From Spirochaetes bacterium ADurb.Bin110 (GTDB lineage Bacteria > Spirochaetota > Spirochaetia > Treponematales > Rectinemataceae): a stretch of DNA of 16,434 bases. The position numbers were made by a program, and so were the translations under genes. The stretch covers positions 1 to 16,434 of the forward strand of contig MWDY01000258.1 of assembly GCA_002070755.1 (NCBI GenBank). The letters run 5' to 3'. The notes under the pieces are model-generated. The model did no database searches, was not told the DNA's origin, and saw nothing but the letters and a program-made list of their open reading frames with translations. Positions 15,087-16,434 of this stretch are shown here, piece after piece. How positions within the stretch are numbered: position 1 is the stretch's first letter; every line of letters starts with the position of its first letter.

Positions 15087-15146
15087 CTGTTCTCAAGATA
15101 AATCATCTCGTCAATCCTGTCTTCATCCTGTTATCGTGACCCAAAT

Positions 15147-16343
15147 TCAATACAAAAACCCAAACATCCAGAGCGGAATCTTTCGATCGTTCCCGTACTC
15201 TAGATTGTCCGCCGCGATATATGCATCAGGAACGGTTTTGATTTGCGCCCGTGTCTTGTTTTTTCCGCCGACCTCGATGGTATACTGCCCATCGACAAGA
15301 AAATCACCCGATTCTGAGTATTCGAGCTCATGTCCATAGGAGAGCTGATTCGCGAGGAAAGTTTCTCGAATTGTTCCTATATCTGGTTTTGTACCTTTCA
15401 AGAGATACATCAAGTTGGTATTTTCAAGATAGAGTTTATCGGGCTTTTGCAGCGCACTGATGCCATGGGCGTCGCGATACAGGCAGAGGATAAGCTTTGC
15501 TTCATGAAGATAGTGCAGATACGCAAGAAGCGTGTGTCGATTGATGCCGATCCGTTCGCTCAATTTTGAGATATTGGGAATAAAAGGTGCAGATTCTGAG
15601 ATGATGTGCAAAAGCTGCTTGAGTTTTGGGACATACGCAATCTCGATGCCTCTCAATTGGGGTAATTCCAATTCTAAAATCATCTGTACTGTCTCTTCAA
15701 GGCGCTGCGGATACACATCGAGTCCTTCAAGAAAGTAAGGGTAATATCCAGTCTGCAGATACTCGGAGAAATATTGGAAAGGATGCACTTGCCCGACAAT
15801 CTCAGGAGCCAAAGTTTCATGGTTTTGCAGGAGTTCTGGCAAAGATATAACGGGGAAATTCTTCTCTGTCTGGAGATTCAGGAACTCTCTAAATGATAAT
15901 CCCTGCATCGTATACACCACCGCGCGTCGACTCAAATCAGCGCGCGCATTGAGAATTTCCAGCAAGGAAGAACCAGTGAATACCATATGCAGATCAGGAT
16001 AGTCGTCATAGATATTCTTGATTGTCTGCGACCACTGCGGATATGTATGCACTTCATCGAGAAAAAGGTGAGTTCCACCTCGCTTTACAAAATTATCAGC
16101 GAGTTCAATGAGGCTATGATTCGCGAACCATAGATTATCCAAGCTCGCATAGAGCGCAGCATTGAGGTTGTTGCTAAAAGCCTTTGCGATATGTTGCAGC
16201 AATAGTGTCGTTTTCCCCACTCCGCGAGCGCCGCGTATGCCGACAAGGCGAGCATCCCAGGCAATCGTGTCGGCGATCGAGCGAATAAATTTTTGGTCTG
16301 TCGCAGCGATTCTTCGCCTATACTGTTCTATAATTCGTTCCAT
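15147..16343 (-). CDS. AAA+ ATPase of the AAA_14/DUF4143 type
   Basis: A 398-aa protein from the ATG at 16343. Walker A is GARGVGKTT (38-46), Walker B is THLFLDEVHTY (91-101) and MVFTGSSLLEI (120-130) is sensor-1-like. The C-terminal region includes a winged-helix-like segment (SKLSERIGINRHTLLAYLHY) and ends with the strand pattern DGQYTIEVGGKNKT, a variant of the DUF4143 nuclease-like fold. It differs clearly from the two ATPases on plus, so it is a separate lineage and not a recent duplicate. An in-frame ATG at 16385 would add 14 residues, but the extended -10 box lies inside that stretch, only 6 nt before the ATG at 16343, so the shorter form is preferred. No SD is visible. Function is unknown. 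Confidence 0.88.
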   Translation of the reverse strand: MERIIEQYRRRIAATDQKFIRSIADTIAWDARLVGIRGARGVGKTTLLLQHIAKAFSNNLNAALYASLDNLWFANHSLIELADNFVKRGGTHLFLDEVHTYPQWSQTIKNIYDDYPDLHMVFTGSSLLEILNARADLSRRAVVYTMQGLSFREFLNLQTEKNFPVISLPELLQNHETLAPEIVGQVHPFQYFSEYLQTGYYPYFLEGLDVYPQRLEETVQMILELELPQLRGIEIAYVPKLKQLLHIISESAPFIPNISKLSERIGINRHTLLAYLHYLHEAKLILCLYRDAHGISALQKPDKLYLENTNLMYLLKGTKPDIGTIRETFLANQLSYGHELEYSESGDFLVDGQYTIEVGGKNKTRAQIKTVPDAYIAADNLEYGNDRKIPLWMFGFLY

Positions 16344-16349
16344 GATCAA

Positions 16350-16378
16350 AGTATAGCATAAATTCAAGAAGATTGAAT
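16350..16378 (-). promoter_or_regulatory. Extended -10 promoter with an overlapping inverted repeat
   Basis: On the minus strand TGCTATACT (16350-16358) is an extended -10 box that ends 6 nt before the ATG at 16343. Just upstream is a perfect inverted repeat, ATTCAA-5 nt-TTGAAT (16362-16378), in the spacer and -35 region. Such a position suits a repressor site. The remaining bases to 16434 show no gene. Confidence 0.5.
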
Positions 16379-16434
16379 AGTGCAATAACCATTTTTGCTC
16401 TATTTTTGGTTACTTGGATAAACAAAATTCCATA

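Noticed and set aside
15026..15123. GACAGGAT/ATCCTGTC pair considered as an IS end or attachment site
   Set aside because: Only 8 bp, about 80 nt apart, with no transposase or target duplication between them. Chance pairing is as likely.

Overview
This window looks like chromosomal DNA of a diderm (Gram-negative type) bacterium of intermediate GC content. The cues are several exported periplasmic proteins, an ECF sigma factor paired with a one-pass membrane protein, and a PAS/GAF/HD-GYP signalling protein. The mix is compatible with a spirochaete-like lineage, but that is only an impression; no rRNA or other marker is present to settle it.

Left part (1-5759), core metabolism and signalling. 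A large minus-strand gene, cut by the window edge, encodes a PAS protein with three GAF-like domains that enters an HD-GYP domain. It has its own extended -10 promoter. Upstream of it on the same strand is a beta-hydroxyacid dehydrogenase (2-hydroxy-3-oxopropionate reductase/3-hydroxyisobutyrate dehydrogenase family). Divergent from that gene is a proline-synthesis pair, proA then proB. This order is the reverse of the common proB-proA. ProB carries an insert of about 34 residues right after its N-terminal nucleotide-binding motif. proA has no Shine-Dalgarno (SD) sequence and a -10 box only 7 nt before its ATG, so it may be leaderless.

Middle part (5830-9573), corrinoid uptake. A cobalamin riboswitch lies upstream of a BtuF-like binding protein, a BtuC/FecC-type permease and a BtuD-like ATPase. 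The riboswitch is unusually long, about 380 nt, because its conserved blocks are separated by two large structured inserts. Ligand-dependent control of the three genes, probably at translation, is the simplest reading.

Right-middle part (9732-12079), a probable envelope-stress module. Two small exported helical proteins resembling Spy/CpxP or CnrX-type metal sensors are followed by an ECF sigma factor and a translationally coupled one-pass membrane protein that is probably its anti-sigma factor.

Right part (12080-16434), an accessory region. It holds the C-terminal remnant of a transposase, then three AAA+/DUF4143 ATPase genes. The first is intact on plus. The second has lost its whole ATPase domain. 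The third is intact on minus and sits behind an extended -10 promoter with a perfect 6-bp inverted repeat. Several genes in this window share a layout in which the -10 box ends 6-7 nt before the ATG with no SD, suggesting recurrent leaderless transcripts.
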